DNA of 64,000 nucleotides from Clostridium bornimense (GTDB lineage: Bacteria; Bacillota; Clostridia; Clostridiales; Clostridiaceae), in contig NZ_JAHLOD010000003.1 in assembly GCF_018917145.1 (NCBI RefSeq), forward strand, positions 1 through 64,000, given 5' to 3'. The position numbers were made by a program, and so were the translations under genes. The notes below the pieces were generated by a model that saw only the letters and a program-made list of their open reading frames with translations, did not search any database and was not told the origin of the DNA. This document shows, piece by piece, positions 18,875-27,268 of this stretch (position 1 is the stretch's first letter; each line of letters starts with the position of its first letter).

Positions 18875-18904
18875 ATACATTTAGAAGAAAGTAGGGGAAA
18901 TATT

Positions 18905-19726
18905 ATGTTAGGAACTTGTATTGAAAATGTAAGGAATAAGATGCCATTAGTACATAACATAACTAATTATGTCACAGTAAATGATGTTGCAAATGTATTG
19001 CTAGCTTGTGGGGGAAGTCCCATTATGGCTGATGAAATAGAAGAAGTTGAGGATATTACATCAATTTGTGGTGGCTTAAATATTAATATAGGTACATTAA
19101 ATAAGAGAAGTATTGAAGCTATGTTTGCTGCTGGTAAGAAGGCAAATGAATTAAATCATAAACTTTTATTAGATCCTGTTGGAGCTGGAGCTAGTGAACT
19201 TAGAACTAGTACTGCAATAAAATTAATGGATCAATTAAAGTTTGATGTTATTCGTGGTAATATTTCTGAGATTAAAACATTGGCTCTTGGGAGTGGTAGT
19301 ACAAGAGGAGTAGATGCTGATATAGCTGATAAGGTTACAGAAGAAAATCTTGATGAAGCAGTTAAATTTATAAAAGATTTTGCAAAGAAATCTGGTAGTA
19401 CTATTGCCATTACAGGTGCCATCGATTTAGTAAGTGATGGAGATAAGTGTTATGTAATTCGTAACGGAAGATCAGAAATGGGGAAAATCACTGGAACTGG
19501 TTGTCAACTATCTGGAATGATTACAGCATTTATTGTAGCTAATTCTAAAAATAATTGTGAGGCAGTAGCAGCAGCAGTTTGTACAATGGGAGTTGCAGGA
19601 GAAATTGCATGGTCAAGAATGCAAGAGGGTGATGGTAATGCTACTTATCGTAACCGTATAATAGATGCAATTTATAATATGGATAAGGATACATTAGAGA
19701 AAAAAGCAAATTATGAAATTAGATGA
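18905..19726 (+). CDS. thiM: Hydroxyethylthiazole kinase
   Basis: 273-residue salvage enzyme that phosphorylates hydroxyethylthiazole for thiamine synthesis. Family signatures: NITNYVTVNDVANVLLACG near the N-terminus, ALLLDPVGAGA-type DPVGAGAS near residue 80, GNISEI, and the C-terminal anion-hole motif GTGCQLSG. Length is usual. It lies 30 bp after the riboswitch terminator with a GGGG ribosome site, and is followed by thiD. Confidence 0.95.
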   Translation: MLGTCIENVRNKMPLVHNITNYVTVNDVANVLLACGGSPIMADEIEEVEDITSICGGLNINIGTLNKRSIEAMFAAGKKANELNHKLLLDPVGAGASELRTSTAIKLMDQLKFDVIRGNISEIKTLALGSGSTRGVDADIADKVTEENLDEAVKFIKDFAKKSGSTIAITGAIDLVSDGDKCYVIRNGRSEMGKITGTGCQLSGMITAFIVANSKNNCEAVAAAVCTMGVAGEIAWSRMQEGDGNATYRNRIIDAIYNMDKDTLEKKANYEIR

Positions 19727-19749
19727 TAAAAGAAGAGAGGAAAGATATT

Positions 19750-20547
19750 ATGAAGCCAGTATTAACAATTGCAGGAAGTGATTCTAGTGGAGGCGCTGGT
19801 ATCCAAGCCGATATTAAAACAATGATTACCAATGGTGTATATGCTATGAGTGCAATAACAGCATTAACTGCACAGAATACTATTGGAGTAACATCTGTTA
19901 TGGAAGTAACACCAGAATTTTTAGAAGATCAGCTTGATAATATTTTTACAGATATCTATCCAGAAGCTACTAAGATTGGAATGGTTTCTTCTACGTCATT
20001 AATTAAAGTTATTGCTAGTAAATTAAAAGAATATGGAGCTAAAAATATTGTTGTAGATCCAGTTATGGTAGCAACTAGTGGTGCAAAACTTATAAGTGAT
20101 GATGCCATAGACACACTGAAAAGAGAATTATTTACTATAGCATCGATTTTAACACCAAATATTCCAGAGGCAGAGATTATTTGTGAAAGAAAAATAGAAA
20201 CAGAAGAGGATATGATAGAAGCTGCTAAAATCATTAGTGAAAAATATAATTGTGCTGTGCTTTGCAAAGGCGGGCATCAAGTAAATGACGCTAATGACTT
20301 ATTATATTATAATGGTAAATATCAATGGTTTTATGGGAAGCGTATTAATAATCCTAATACTCATGGAACAGGCTGTACATTATCTAGCGCCATTGCATCC
20401 AATCTTGCAAAGGGCTATGATTTAAACACAGCTGTGGATAAAGGAAAAAACTATATTTCCGATGCTTTAGCGGCAATGCTTAATTTAGGAAAAGGTAGTG
20501 GCCCAATAAATCATGGTTTTGATATAACAGGAAAATATGCAGAGTAA
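19750..20547 (+). CDS. thiD: Hydroxymethylpyrimidine (phosphate) kinase
   Basis: 265-residue ribokinase-fold enzyme phosphorylating HMP and HMP-P. Motifs: TIAGSDSSGGAGIQADIKT at the N-terminus, VVDPVMVATSG, LTPNIPEAE, and the C-terminal THGTGCTLSSAIA. I start at the ATG at 19750 (MKPVLTIAG, the family start), after GAGAGGA; an in-frame ATG at 19723 overlaps the thiM stop and adds nine residues. Same TPP-controlled operon as thiM. No thiE follows, so thiamine phosphate synthase must be elsewhere. Confidence 0.95.
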   Translation: MKPVLTIAGSDSSGGAGIQADIKTMITNGVYAMSAITALTAQNTIGVTSVMEVTPEFLEDQLDNIFTDIYPEATKIGMVSSTSLIKVIASKLKEYGAKNIVVDPVMVATSGAKLISDDAIDTLKRELFTIASILTPNIPEAEIICERKIETEEDMIEAAKIISEKYNCAVLCKGGHQVNDANDLLYYNGKYQWFYGKRINNPNTHGTGCTLSSAIASNLAKGYDLNTAVDKGKNYISDALAAMLNLGKGSGPINHGFDITGKYAE

Positions 20548-20572
20548 TGTAGTGAAAAAATATAACTTATAG

Positions 20573-20627
20573 AAAAAGGCGGCATCGCATTAACAAATGA
20601 AAAGTTGTTAGTGATACCGCCTTTTAT
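20573..20627 (+). terminator. Intrinsic terminator (GCGATA family)
   Basis: AAAAAGGCGGCATCGCATTAACAA / TTGTTAGTGATACCGCCTTTT, 26 bp after the thiD stop. The bases 20633-20663 after it carry a short piece of the composite repeat (ACTGTGCACTGATTA). Confidence 0.9.
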
Positions 20628-20663
20628 TATTATACAATGTAGAGAACAAGAACTGTGCACTGA

Positions 20664-20873
20664 TTAGCCCATTAAGAAGTCAAGTATATTCCAACCATCG
20701 ATTGATTTTGCTTTATACAATTCAGTAAAACCACATTGACTGCAACTTATTGTTATAAACTTTTTGTTTTGTACATCGAATATTTTTGCAAAGTTACCAC
20801 CTGTAGCTTGAAATTGATCATGATCATAGTGAGTACATCCACATTTAGGACATACATATTGTTGTTTTTCCAT
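20664..20873 (-). CDS. Small zinc-ribbon nucleic-acid-binding protein
   Basis: 69 residues with two CxxC pairs, CPKCGCTHYDHDQ and CSQCGFTELYKAK, and the segment DVQNKKFITISC between them. It matches the short zinc-ribbon family annotated as nucleic-acid binding (DUF2082-like). Start at the ATG at 20873, directly after GGAGG; a longer reading overlaps the upstream peptidase end. It follows the M48 peptidase by 22 bp on the same strand, so the two are probably co-transcribed. Confidence 0.78.
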   Translation of the reverse strand: MEKQQYVCPKCGCTHYDHDQFQATGGNFAKIFDVQNKKFITISCSQCGFTELYKAKSIDGWNILDFLMG

Positions 20874-20895
20874 AATAAAACCTCCATATATTTGT

Positions 20896-21804
20896 TTAAT
20901 AAAGTTGTCCACTGCCTTCTTCCATTTCTAAGGCTTTAATTCTTTTAGGCATAATAGGATGACTAGAAGATAAATTATAACACCATACAAAAAATCCTCT
21001 TACTTCATTAGCATAATTTAAATAGTCTTCAATATCAATAGATTTATATAAGTGTTTTCCAGCCATTAAAGACAGCATAGCATTTATACCATTATCACCG
21101 GTAACTTTTTGTGCTAATCTATCACAACTATATTCTCTTGTTCTAGAAGCTGTAGCTCCTAAAATAGGAATAAGACTAGAATAAAGAATAGATATATTAT
21201 ATAAAAAAGTAGCATGTTTTAACTTAATATGAGACAATTCATGAGCTATAACAAAAGAGATAGAATCTAAATCATGATGCTCTCTATAAGCTATTTCAAA
21301 AAGATCTGCATTAACTTGTATATATTGTTTTCTAATTATAAAAGCAGAGAAAGCATTTAACACACCATTTTCTTGAACAATATATGCTTCAGGGACTTTT
21401 TTTAGTCCTAAAATATGAGAGTATGTTACTATTCTTTCATATATGTCTGGGAAATTTTTTTCTGTTATTCGTATAGCTCTACTTCGTACTCCTGCATACA
21501 TGAAGTTAACTGAAAATGGTAGTACTAAAAGCATTGCTAGTCCATAGCAGAAAATCTTAACATCAGTAGGTATATCTTCGATATCGGTTTCATCACTATC
21601 TTGATTATTGTATGTTTCAACTATTGATTTCTTAATGGTATTATAATTATTTTTAAAATTATAAGCAAATATAGAGATTGCAGATACAATAATCAATATA
21701 TTTATTATTACAAGGGCCCTATACCAACGTTTTTCAGATTTATGCCTACATTTTTTTATTTTATTATTATCTAGTATTTCATTAGAATTTAATAAGTTGT
21801 CCAA
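20896..21804 (-). CDS. M48 family metallopeptidase, membrane-bound
   Basis: 302-residue membrane protease related to HtpX/Ste24. TM1 (about 29-49) and TM2 (about 83-104) precede the catalytic part, with HELSH (His188, Glu189, His192) and the third zinc ligand Glu224 in REYSCDRLA; a hydrophobic stretch (203-219) lies between them. The start is a TTG at 21804, 8 bp after GGAG; there is no ATG in frame nearby. Likely role: quality control of membrane proteins. Divergent from a WYL regulator with an 88-bp gap containing an inverted repeat. Confidence 0.85.
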   Translation of the reverse strand: MDNLLNSNEILDNNKIKKCRHKSEKRWYRALVIINILIIVSAISIFAYNFKNNYNTIKKSIVETYNNQDSDETDIEDIPTDVKIFCYGLAMLLVLPFSVNFMYAGVRSRAIRITEKNFPDIYERIVTYSHILGLKKVPEAYIVQENGVLNAFSAFIIRKQYIQVNADLFEIAYREHHDLDSISFVIAHELSHIKLKHATFLYNISILYSSLIPILGATASRTREYSCDRLAQKVTGDNGINAMLSLMAGKHLYKSIDIEDYLNYANEVRGFFVWCYNLSSSHPIMPKRIKALEMEEGSGQLY

Positions 21805-21851
21805 TTTATCATCTCCAGATATTAGAATTTGATATAATTATAGCAAATGCT

Positions 21852-21874
21852 TTTGTTATAATAAAGATAACAAA
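21852..21874. promoter_or_regulatory. Candidate operator between peptidase and WYL regulator
   Basis: TTTGTTAT, seven bases, ATAACAAA: a perfect 8-bp dyad in the divergent intergenic region, 19 bp before the regulator start. A natural place for autoregulation and for control of the peptidase. Confidence 0.5.
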
Positions 21875-21892
21875 CTGTAAATAGGTGAGAAA

Positions 21893-22792
21893 ATGAGATT
21901 TAATAGGTTATTTGAGATTATATATATACTGATTAATAAAAGAACTATAACAGCAAAAGAATTGGCAGATAAATTTGAAGTATCTCAGAGAACAATTTAT
22001 AGAGATATTGATTTACTATCTTCTGCAGGTATTCCCATATATACTACTAAAGGTAAAGGTGGAGGAATCGGAATTTTAGATAATTATGTATTAAATAAAT
22101 CGATGCTTTCAGAAGGTGAACAAAATGAGATTATAGCTGCATTACAAGGGTTGAGTGCAATAAATTATACCAATGTAGATGACGTACTTTCAAAAGTCAG
22201 TGAATTTTTTGGTAAGAGTAATGAAAAGTGGATAGAAGTTGATTTTTCTGATTGGAGTGAAAATCAAAAAGAAAAGTTCAACATTATAAAAGAAAGTATT
22301 ATTAAAAAAGAGGTTATATCCATAGAGTATTATAGTAGTTATGGAGAAAAGAGTAAACGAGTTATAGAACCTTTGCAATTAATGTTTAAGGGAAAGTCAT
22401 GGTATATAGTAGCATTTTGTAGAGTTAGAGAATCAATAAGAATATTTAAAATTAATAGAATACGTAAGATAGAGGTATTGGAAGAACGGTTTACAAGATG
22501 CTTTAAAAAAGATATGGATATGGAAATTACTGAACCTAGTGATATTCAATGTATAAATATGAAGATGAGAGTTGATGCATCACAAGGATATAGGGTTTAT
22601 GATGAATTTTCAGAGGATGAAATTTATAAAGAAGAAGATGGCTCATTTATTGTAAGCACAACTTATCCTATAGGTTCATGGGTGTATAGTTATATTCTTT
22701 CTTATGGATCTTATGCAGAAGTTATAGAGCCTCAATATTTGAGAGATGAAATTAGAAAACTATTAAGGGAAACTTTAAATAAATATTTATAA
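21893..22792 (+). CDS. HTH/WYL-domain transcriptional regulator (YafY/DeoR type)
   Basis: 299 residues: N-terminal winged helix (about 1-60; ITAKELADKFEVSQRTIYRDI), a linker helix region, a WYL domain (about 135-215; ISIEYYSSYGEKSKRVIEPL, KGKSWYIVAFCR) and a C-terminal WCX extension (to 299). WYL domains bind small ligands or nucleic acid and occur both in metabolic regulators and near defence genes; no defence genes adjoin this one. Divergent from the M48 peptidase. Confidence 0.88.
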   Translation: MRFNRLFEIIYILINKRTITAKELADKFEVSQRTIYRDIDLLSSAGIPIYTTKGKGGGIGILDNYVLNKSMLSEGEQNEIIAALQGLSAINYTNVDDVLSKVSEFFGKSNEKWIEVDFSDWSENQKEKFNIIKESIIKKEVISIEYYSSYGEKSKRVIEPLQLMFKGKSWYIVAFCRVRESIRIFKINRIRKIEVLEERFTRCFKKDMDMEITEPSDIQCINMKMRVDASQGYRVYDEFSEDEIYKEEDGSFIVSTTYPIGSWVYSYILSYGSYAEVIEPQYLRDEIRKLLRETLNKYL

Positions 22793-22865
22793 TATGACAA
22801 ACATGGGTCAGTTTATCATTGATATTATAAGTACATAAAAAATAATTATTTATGGAGGGATATTA

Positions 22866-23132
22866 ATGGAAAATATGAATTATTGTCAAAGTTGTGCAAT
22901 GCCTATGGGAGGAGAAAAAGATCTACTTGGTACTAATGCAGATGGAAGTAAGAATGAAGAGTACTGCAAATATTGTTTTAAAGATGGAGAGTTTATAGCA
23001 GATATATCTATGGATGAAATGATAGAGGATTGTATTCCTCATGTTGTAAATGCTAATAGTAACATGACAGAGGAATCTGCTAGGGCAATGATGAAGGAAG
23101 TATTTCCAAAGTTAAAAAGATGGAGTAAGTAA
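22866..23132 (+). CDS. Putative zinc-ribbon domain protein
   Basis: 88 residues. N-terminal zinc ribbon NYCQSCAMPM ... EYCKYCFKDGEF matches the small putative zinc ribbon family (PF12674 type), often annotated as a transcriptional regulator. The C-terminal half is a helical acidic segment ending in EVFPKLKRW, a common tail in this family. Good GGAGGG ribosome site. Follows the WYL regulator by 73 bp and is closed by its own terminator. Confidence 0.8.
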   Translation: MENMNYCQSCAMPMGGEKDLLGTNADGSKNEEYCKYCFKDGEFIADISMDEMIEDCIPHVVNANSNMTEESARAMMKEVFPKLKRWSK

Positions 23133-23133
23133 G

Positions 23134-23190
23134 AATATTAAGAGCTTTGCAATTAATTTTATAAGCAAAGCTCTTAATATTTTATTTTTA
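23134..23190 (+). terminator. Intrinsic terminator
   Basis: AATATTAAGAGCTTTGC pairs perfectly with GCAAAGCTCTTAATATT, followed by TTATTTTTA; directly after the stop of the zinc-ribbon gene. Confidence 0.9.
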
Positions 23191-23271
23191 TTACTTAGAA
23201 CTTGTTAATGTAAGAAAAAGGAGATATACTATAACAAATATACATATATTTGAAGTTTGGGGATGAAATTC

Positions 23272-24096
23272 ATGATTATAAAAACGATAATAGAGAATAC
23301 ATCAATTTCTGATGAATTTCAAAATGAACATGGTTTAAGTTTATATATAGAAACAAAAAAACATAAAATATTATTTGATTTGGGGAAAACGGATTTATTT
23401 ATTGAGAATGCAGAAAAATTAAATATAAATATTAAGGATATTGATTTAGTTATTATTTCTCATGGCCATTATGATCATGGTGGAGGATTAAAAAAGTTCC
23501 TAGAGGTGAATACTAGAGCAAATATTTACATTAATAAACATGGTTTTGAAGAGCATTACTCAAAACGACCTACAGGTATTATTGAAGAAATAGGTTTAGA
23601 TAAAGGATTAAAAGATAATAGTAGAATTATTTTTGTAGATAAATATTTAAGGCTTGATGAAGAATTAGAAATCTTTTCTGGAGTAAGAAATAATAATTTA
23701 TTATCAAAATCTAATAATGTATTACTTATGAAAGAGGAAGGACAATTTATAAAAGATAACTTTAATCATGAACAAAATTTAATTGTAAAAGATAACGATA
23801 AATTAGTATTAATTGCTGGATGTGCCCATAGAGGAATATCAAATATAATAGATGAGTTTATTGATATAAAAAGAGAGGAACCGAAATATGTATTAGGAGG
23901 ATTTCACCTTTCAAGTCCTAGTCACAAGAAAAGTGAAGATACCTCTTTAATTAATGAAATAGGATGTTATTTAAAAAGTAAAGATTCTTTTTACTATACA
24001 TGTCATTGTACAGGACTAGCTCCTTATAATCAGTTAAAAGATATGTTAAAAGAAAGATTACAATATTTATCTACAGGTACATGTATTGAGATATAG
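23272..24096 (+). CDS. Metallo-beta-lactamase-fold hydrolase
   Basis: 274-residue MBL-fold protein. Metal motif SHGHYDHGG, a further site in LIAGCAHRG and a C-terminal CHCTG. Together with LYIETKKHKILFDLGKT at the N-terminus this fits the subfamily annotated as dihydropterin/beta-RFAP synthase-like hydrolases. The actual substrate in bacteria is not established. Start set at the ATG at 23272, 9 bp after GGGG; the upstream alternative starts crowd the ribosome site. Its stop is 6 bp from the end of the convergent HAD gene. Confidence 0.8.
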   Translation: MIIKTIIENTSISDEFQNEHGLSLYIETKKHKILFDLGKTDLFIENAEKLNINIKDIDLVIISHGHYDHGGGLKKFLEVNTRANIYINKHGFEEHYSKRPTGIIEEIGLDKGLKDNSRIIFVDKYLRLDEELEIFSGVRNNNLLSKSNNVLLMKEEGQFIKDNFNHEQNLIVKDNDKLVLIAGCAHRGISNIIDEFIDIKREEPKYVLGGFHLSSPSHKKSEDTSLINEIGCYLKSKDSFYYTCHCTGLAPYNQLKDMLKERLQYLSTGTCIEI

Positions 24097-24102
24097 CAAT
24101 TA

Positions 24103-24759
24103 TTATAATTGAATATTAAGAATTGTTGATAACTCAGTTATATCTTTTGCTATGTATGTGGCTCCAGCGTTAGTAAGTTCTTCATAATCTCCATAACCAT
24201 ATAATACTCCAATGGAATCTATTCCTAATTCTTTAGCAGCAGTTATGTCATATTTTCTATCACCAATCATCACAATATCGCATAGAGAAGTTATGTTATT
24301 AGAAGATAAGGCGTATTTAATAATATCCATTTTTTTAGATAGACTTCCATCTAAAGTGCTACCACTTACAAAATCAAAATACTTAATAATATCAAAATGT
24401 TTTAATATTTTTTCTGCATATATTTTCGGCTTTGATGTTGCTAGTATAACAGTTTTATTATTATCTTTTAGTGATTTTAATAATAAATCCATATTTGTAT
24501 ATAGAGAATTTTCAAAGATACCTTTATCGGAGAAGTATTCTCTATATTTTTTTATTGCTAAGTCTGTTTCAATGTCATTAAAATTATAGTACTCCTTAAA
24601 AGATTCCTGAAGAGGAGGTCCTATAAACTTATATAAATCTTTATTGTTAGAAACTTCTATGCCAAAAGATTTTAATGCGTATTTGACGGAATTAGTTATT
24701 CCTATCATAGGATCGGTGATAGTACCATCTAAATCGAATAGAATAATTTTCTTATTCAT
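24103..24759 (-). CDS. HAD-superfamily phosphatase (phosphoglycolate phosphatase-like)
   Basis: 218 residues. Motif I FDLDGTITD with nucleophile Asp9 and Asp11, motif II in VILATSKP, motif III Lys in SKKMD, motif IV MIGDRKYDI. The cap sequence (SVKYALKSFGIE, KFIGPPLQESF) is that of the PGPase/Gph-like group that hydrolyses small phosphate esters. Substrate unknown. The gene starts 12 bp after the AEC transporter stop, with GGAGG, so both form one transcript. Confidence 0.85.
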   Translation of the reverse strand: MNKKIILFDLDGTITDPMIGITNSVKYALKSFGIEVSNNKDLYKFIGPPLQESFKEYYNFNDIETDLAIKKYREYFSDKGIFENSLYTNMDLLLKSLKDNNKTVILATSKPKIYAEKILKHFDIIKYFDFVSGSTLDGSLSKKMDIIKYALSSNNITSLCDIVMIGDRKYDITAAKELGIDSIGVLYGYGDYEELTNAGATYIAKDITELSTILNIQL

Positions 24760-24770
24760 AAAATACCTCC

Positions 24771-25721
24771 TTATATTAAGTTATAAGATTTTAATATAAA
24801 AATCCATAAAGTTAATGTTACCGAGCTTAGAAGAGTAGTTAATACAACGATACTAGAAGTCAAGACGCCATCATTATTCATATTCTTAGCCATAATATAA
24901 CAACTTGCAGTTGTAGGAGAGGCTAACATAATTACAAGAGCTATTAATTTTGCATCTGTAAAGCCCATTAAAATAGCTATAGGAAGAAATATGGCAGGTT
25001 GAATTAGTAATTTTATTGACGAGGCAATAATTGTTGGTTTAAGCTTCTTTAGAGCTTTTCGACCTTCAAATCCTGCACCAATTGCTATAAGAGCTAATGG
25101 CGATGCCATAGCAGCAAGACTACTTACTGTTTTAGTAATTATTATTGGAAATTTTATATCAATTACTGATACCATGAGACCAGCAATAATAGCAATAATA
25201 ATTGGATTTTTAGCAATATTTATTAAAGAGTGTTTGATTTTATCTACAATTCCTTCAGTAGATGATCCAGCCCCTTCCAAAGTAAGAACTATAACTGAAT
25301 ATATATTATATAAAGGAACAGTACCTATAATCATCAAAGGAGCCATGCCAGAGTTACCATATATATTTTGAATAAAAGCTATTCCAAGAATAGCAGCACT
25401 ACTTCTAAAAGAAGCTTGTACAAAGGCACCCACCATAGATTTATCTTTCATAAATATTTTTGTTAAAATCCATATAGTAAAAAAACATATAGTAGTTGCA
25501 ATTGAGCAAAATAATACATATTTTAAATCCCAAGCTTCTTTTATATTAGTAGTAGAAATATCATGAAATAGGAGCGCTGGTAATGTTATTGTAAAGTTAA
25601 ACTTATTTGATACCTTAACAAACTCATCATTTAGAACTCTAATTTGTTTAAGTATATATCCTAAAACTATAACTAAAAATATAGGAATTGTAGCATTTAT
25701 ACTATAAAAAAAGCTATTCAT
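24771..25721 (-). CDS. AEC family transporter
   Basis: 316-residue permease of the auxin-efflux-carrier family with about ten membrane segments in two inverted halves. Typical features are the N-terminal IFLVIVLGYILKQ, PALLFHDIST and the C-terminal LASPTTASCYIMA. Bacterial members move organic acids such as malate; the substrate here is unknown. First gene of a two-gene operon with the HAD phosphatase. Confidence 0.85.
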   Translation of the reverse strand: MNSFFYSINATIPIFLVIVLGYILKQIRVLNDEFVKVSNKFNFTITLPALLFHDISTTNIKEAWDLKYVLFCSIATTICFFTIWILTKIFMKDKSMVGAFVQASFRSSAAILGIAFIQNIYGNSGMAPLMIIGTVPLYNIYSVIVLTLEGAGSSTEGIVDKIKHSLINIAKNPIIIAIIAGLMVSVIDIKFPIIITKTVSSLAAMASPLALIAIGAGFEGRKALKKLKPTIIASSIKLLIQPAIFLPIAILMGFTDAKLIALVIMLASPTTASCYIMAKNMNNDGVLTSSIVVLTTLLSSVTLTLWIFILKSYNLI

Positions 25722-25907
25722 CTTTACCTCCGTATTATTGACTAGATTGGTTTTTAATATTATAGCATATAAAGAAAAAATAGGGAAAAGATATAAAAAT
25801 TTAATATATCAAGAGAATATAAAAAGAAACGATAGATAAATATAAGCACAAATGATAAAGGGTAATTAAAAATTACTAAGTTAACTTTTATTTTGGGGGC
25901 AATATTT

Positions 25908-26333
25908 ATGAAACATTATTATGAAGAAGGTTTAATGATTTTTAAGCTTGAGGGAAAAGTTCATAAAAAGATTCTTTTGTATAATGCAAATTTTCAGAGT
26001 CACATTAAAGTAAGACATCCGGAAATGGATTTGAATAAGATTGAAAGTATCTTAAGGGATCCAGATTATGTATTTAGAATGTCAAATAACAATCCTGAAT
26101 GTTATTATGAAAAGATAATTGGGGAACATAATTATAGGGTTGTTGTTTCAAGAAGAAAAAAACATGTAAAAGAAGTAGTAACAGCGTATGAGATTAATAA
26201 CGAAGAAGAGTTTACAATAAAGCATACTCATTGTATATATGATAAGAATAATGAGTTGCATTACACAAAAATTAATGAAACCTTAGAGAATGATATGGAC
26301 TATTTTTACGAATTGTTTAACGTTGTAAAATAA
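25908..26333 (+). CDS. Probable BECR-fold nuclease-like protein
   Basis: 141 residues. The pattern is SHIKVRHPEMD near residue 34, a middle DPDYV, then YYEKIIGEHNYRVVV and a KEVVTAYEI strand. This resembles the phage-associated Barnase-EndoU-ColicinE5/D-RelE (PBECR) domains, where the conserved His and Arg of H-x3-RHPE are active-site candidates. The assignment is by eye and could be wrong; no antitoxin or phage genes adjoin. Start at the ATG at 25908, 8 bp after GGGGG. Confidence 0.5.
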   Translation: MKHYYEEGLMIFKLEGKVHKKILLYNANFQSHIKVRHPEMDLNKIESILRDPDYVFRMSNNNPECYYEKIIGEHNYRVVVSRRKKHVKEVVTAYEINNEEEFTIKHTHCIYDKNNELHYTKINETLENDMDYFYELFNVVK

Positions 26334-26383
26334 TCTAGATGGGGTATAACAAATGAAAAATCAGTATTTAGGAGAAAATATGA

Positions 26384-26432
26384 AAAGTTGATTTAAAGTT
26401 ATAAAAAACAAACTTTAAATCAACTTTTTCTT
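26384..26432 (+). terminator. Intrinsic terminator
   Basis: AAAGTTGATTTAAAGTT pairs with AACTTTAAATCAACTTT and runs into TTCTT; 50 bp after the BECR-like gene. Confidence 0.8.
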
Positions 26433-26493
26433 ATTTATATAGTAAAATTAAATATGAATAAGAAAAAATGTAATAAAATCATAAAAAATAGTG

Positions 26494-26623
26494 TATACTA
26501 AAGTTAGGTGGAATTTTCACCTTGATAAACCAAATAAGGAAGCAAAAGTTTGCTTCCTTATAGGATACTTTTATTTAGTATAGGGACTTTTCAAAGATAG
26601 ATTTAGGGCATCTTTGAAAAGTC
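26494..26623 (+). ncRNA. Candidate structured RNA ending in a terminator
   Basis: A closing stem TATACTAAA (26494-26502) / TTTAGTATA (26574-26582) encloses two hairpins, AGGTG/CACCT (26506-26522) and TAAGGAAGCA/TGCTTCCTTA (26535-26560). It is followed at once by a 14-bp terminator-like stem GACTTTTCAAAGAT/ATCTTTGAAAAGTC (26585-26623). No open reading frame follows for over 600 bp. I do not recognise a riboswitch or known RNA family. Confidence 0.45.
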
Positions 26624-26940
26624 TTTATGCTTATTTGAGGACGTTTATTAGTACATATGCAATAACACACATTATACCAAATAAAAATATCAAAATACTT
26701 AAGAATCTCTCATTCTTGGGGCTACAACTAAAGTTGAATTTTTTGTTGCCGCTAATACCTGATATTTTCATACAAGGTTCCTCCATTCTAAAGTCCATTA
26801 TTAAACCAAAATACTCTACAATTTAACTTACTAATCAAAGATAAATGGGGACTTTAACATAATTCTTTGTTATATAAGAATTCAGATGTACTTCAGTAAA
26901 TTAATAACTATGAATGGAAATAAATGAGGAATCTTTTATA

Positions 26941-27019
26941 AAATTTAATGAAATCTTTAGAACTTGAATACGTTAACAATTAAATGTTGATTTAATTGTT
27001 AAAATGCTTCATTAAATTT
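26941..27019. repeat. Long imperfect palindrome (nested stem-loops)
   Basis: AAATTTAATGAA (26941-26952) pairs with TTCATTAAATTT (27008-27019) around an inner perfect 13-bp hairpin, TTAACAATTAAAT / ATTTAATTGTTAA with a GTTG loop (26973-27002). It could be a terminator (T run follows) or an element remnant. The remaining gene-free bases between 26624 and 27268 show no gene. Confidence 0.5.
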
Positions 27020-27049
27020 TTATTCTGTGCCCTAATAATATATTAACAT

Positions 27050-27074
27050 ATTTTACATAATATGTATGTAAAAT
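27050..27074. promoter_or_regulatory. Candidate operator upstream of purine permease
   Basis: ATTTTACATA, five bases, TATGTAAAAT: a perfect 10-bp dyad with the symmetry of a dimeric repressor site, 195 bp before the permease. I looked for a purine riboswitch here and did not find one. Confidence 0.45.
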
Positions 27075-27268
27075 GTGATGAAAAATATTTTATAAAATTT
27101 TAGGAATATTATATAATCACGATTACTGGGTATAAATTAAGAATATAAAATGCTTCATGTTCGATGTATTAGTTTTACAAATAAGGTGCTATAATATAAT
27201 TGTGTAATATATTTCATTTTATATAAAAAAATGAAATAAACTCAATTTTAAAAAAGGGGAAGTCTTTT

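Noticed and set aside
18905-20547. Complete thiamine biosynthesis operon
   Set aside because: Only thiM and thiD are present behind the riboswitch; thiE and thiC are not in the window, so this is a salvage pair.
27100-27268. Purine riboswitch before the NCS2 permease
   Set aside because: The conserved loop motifs of the purine aptamer are absent from the whole upstream region.
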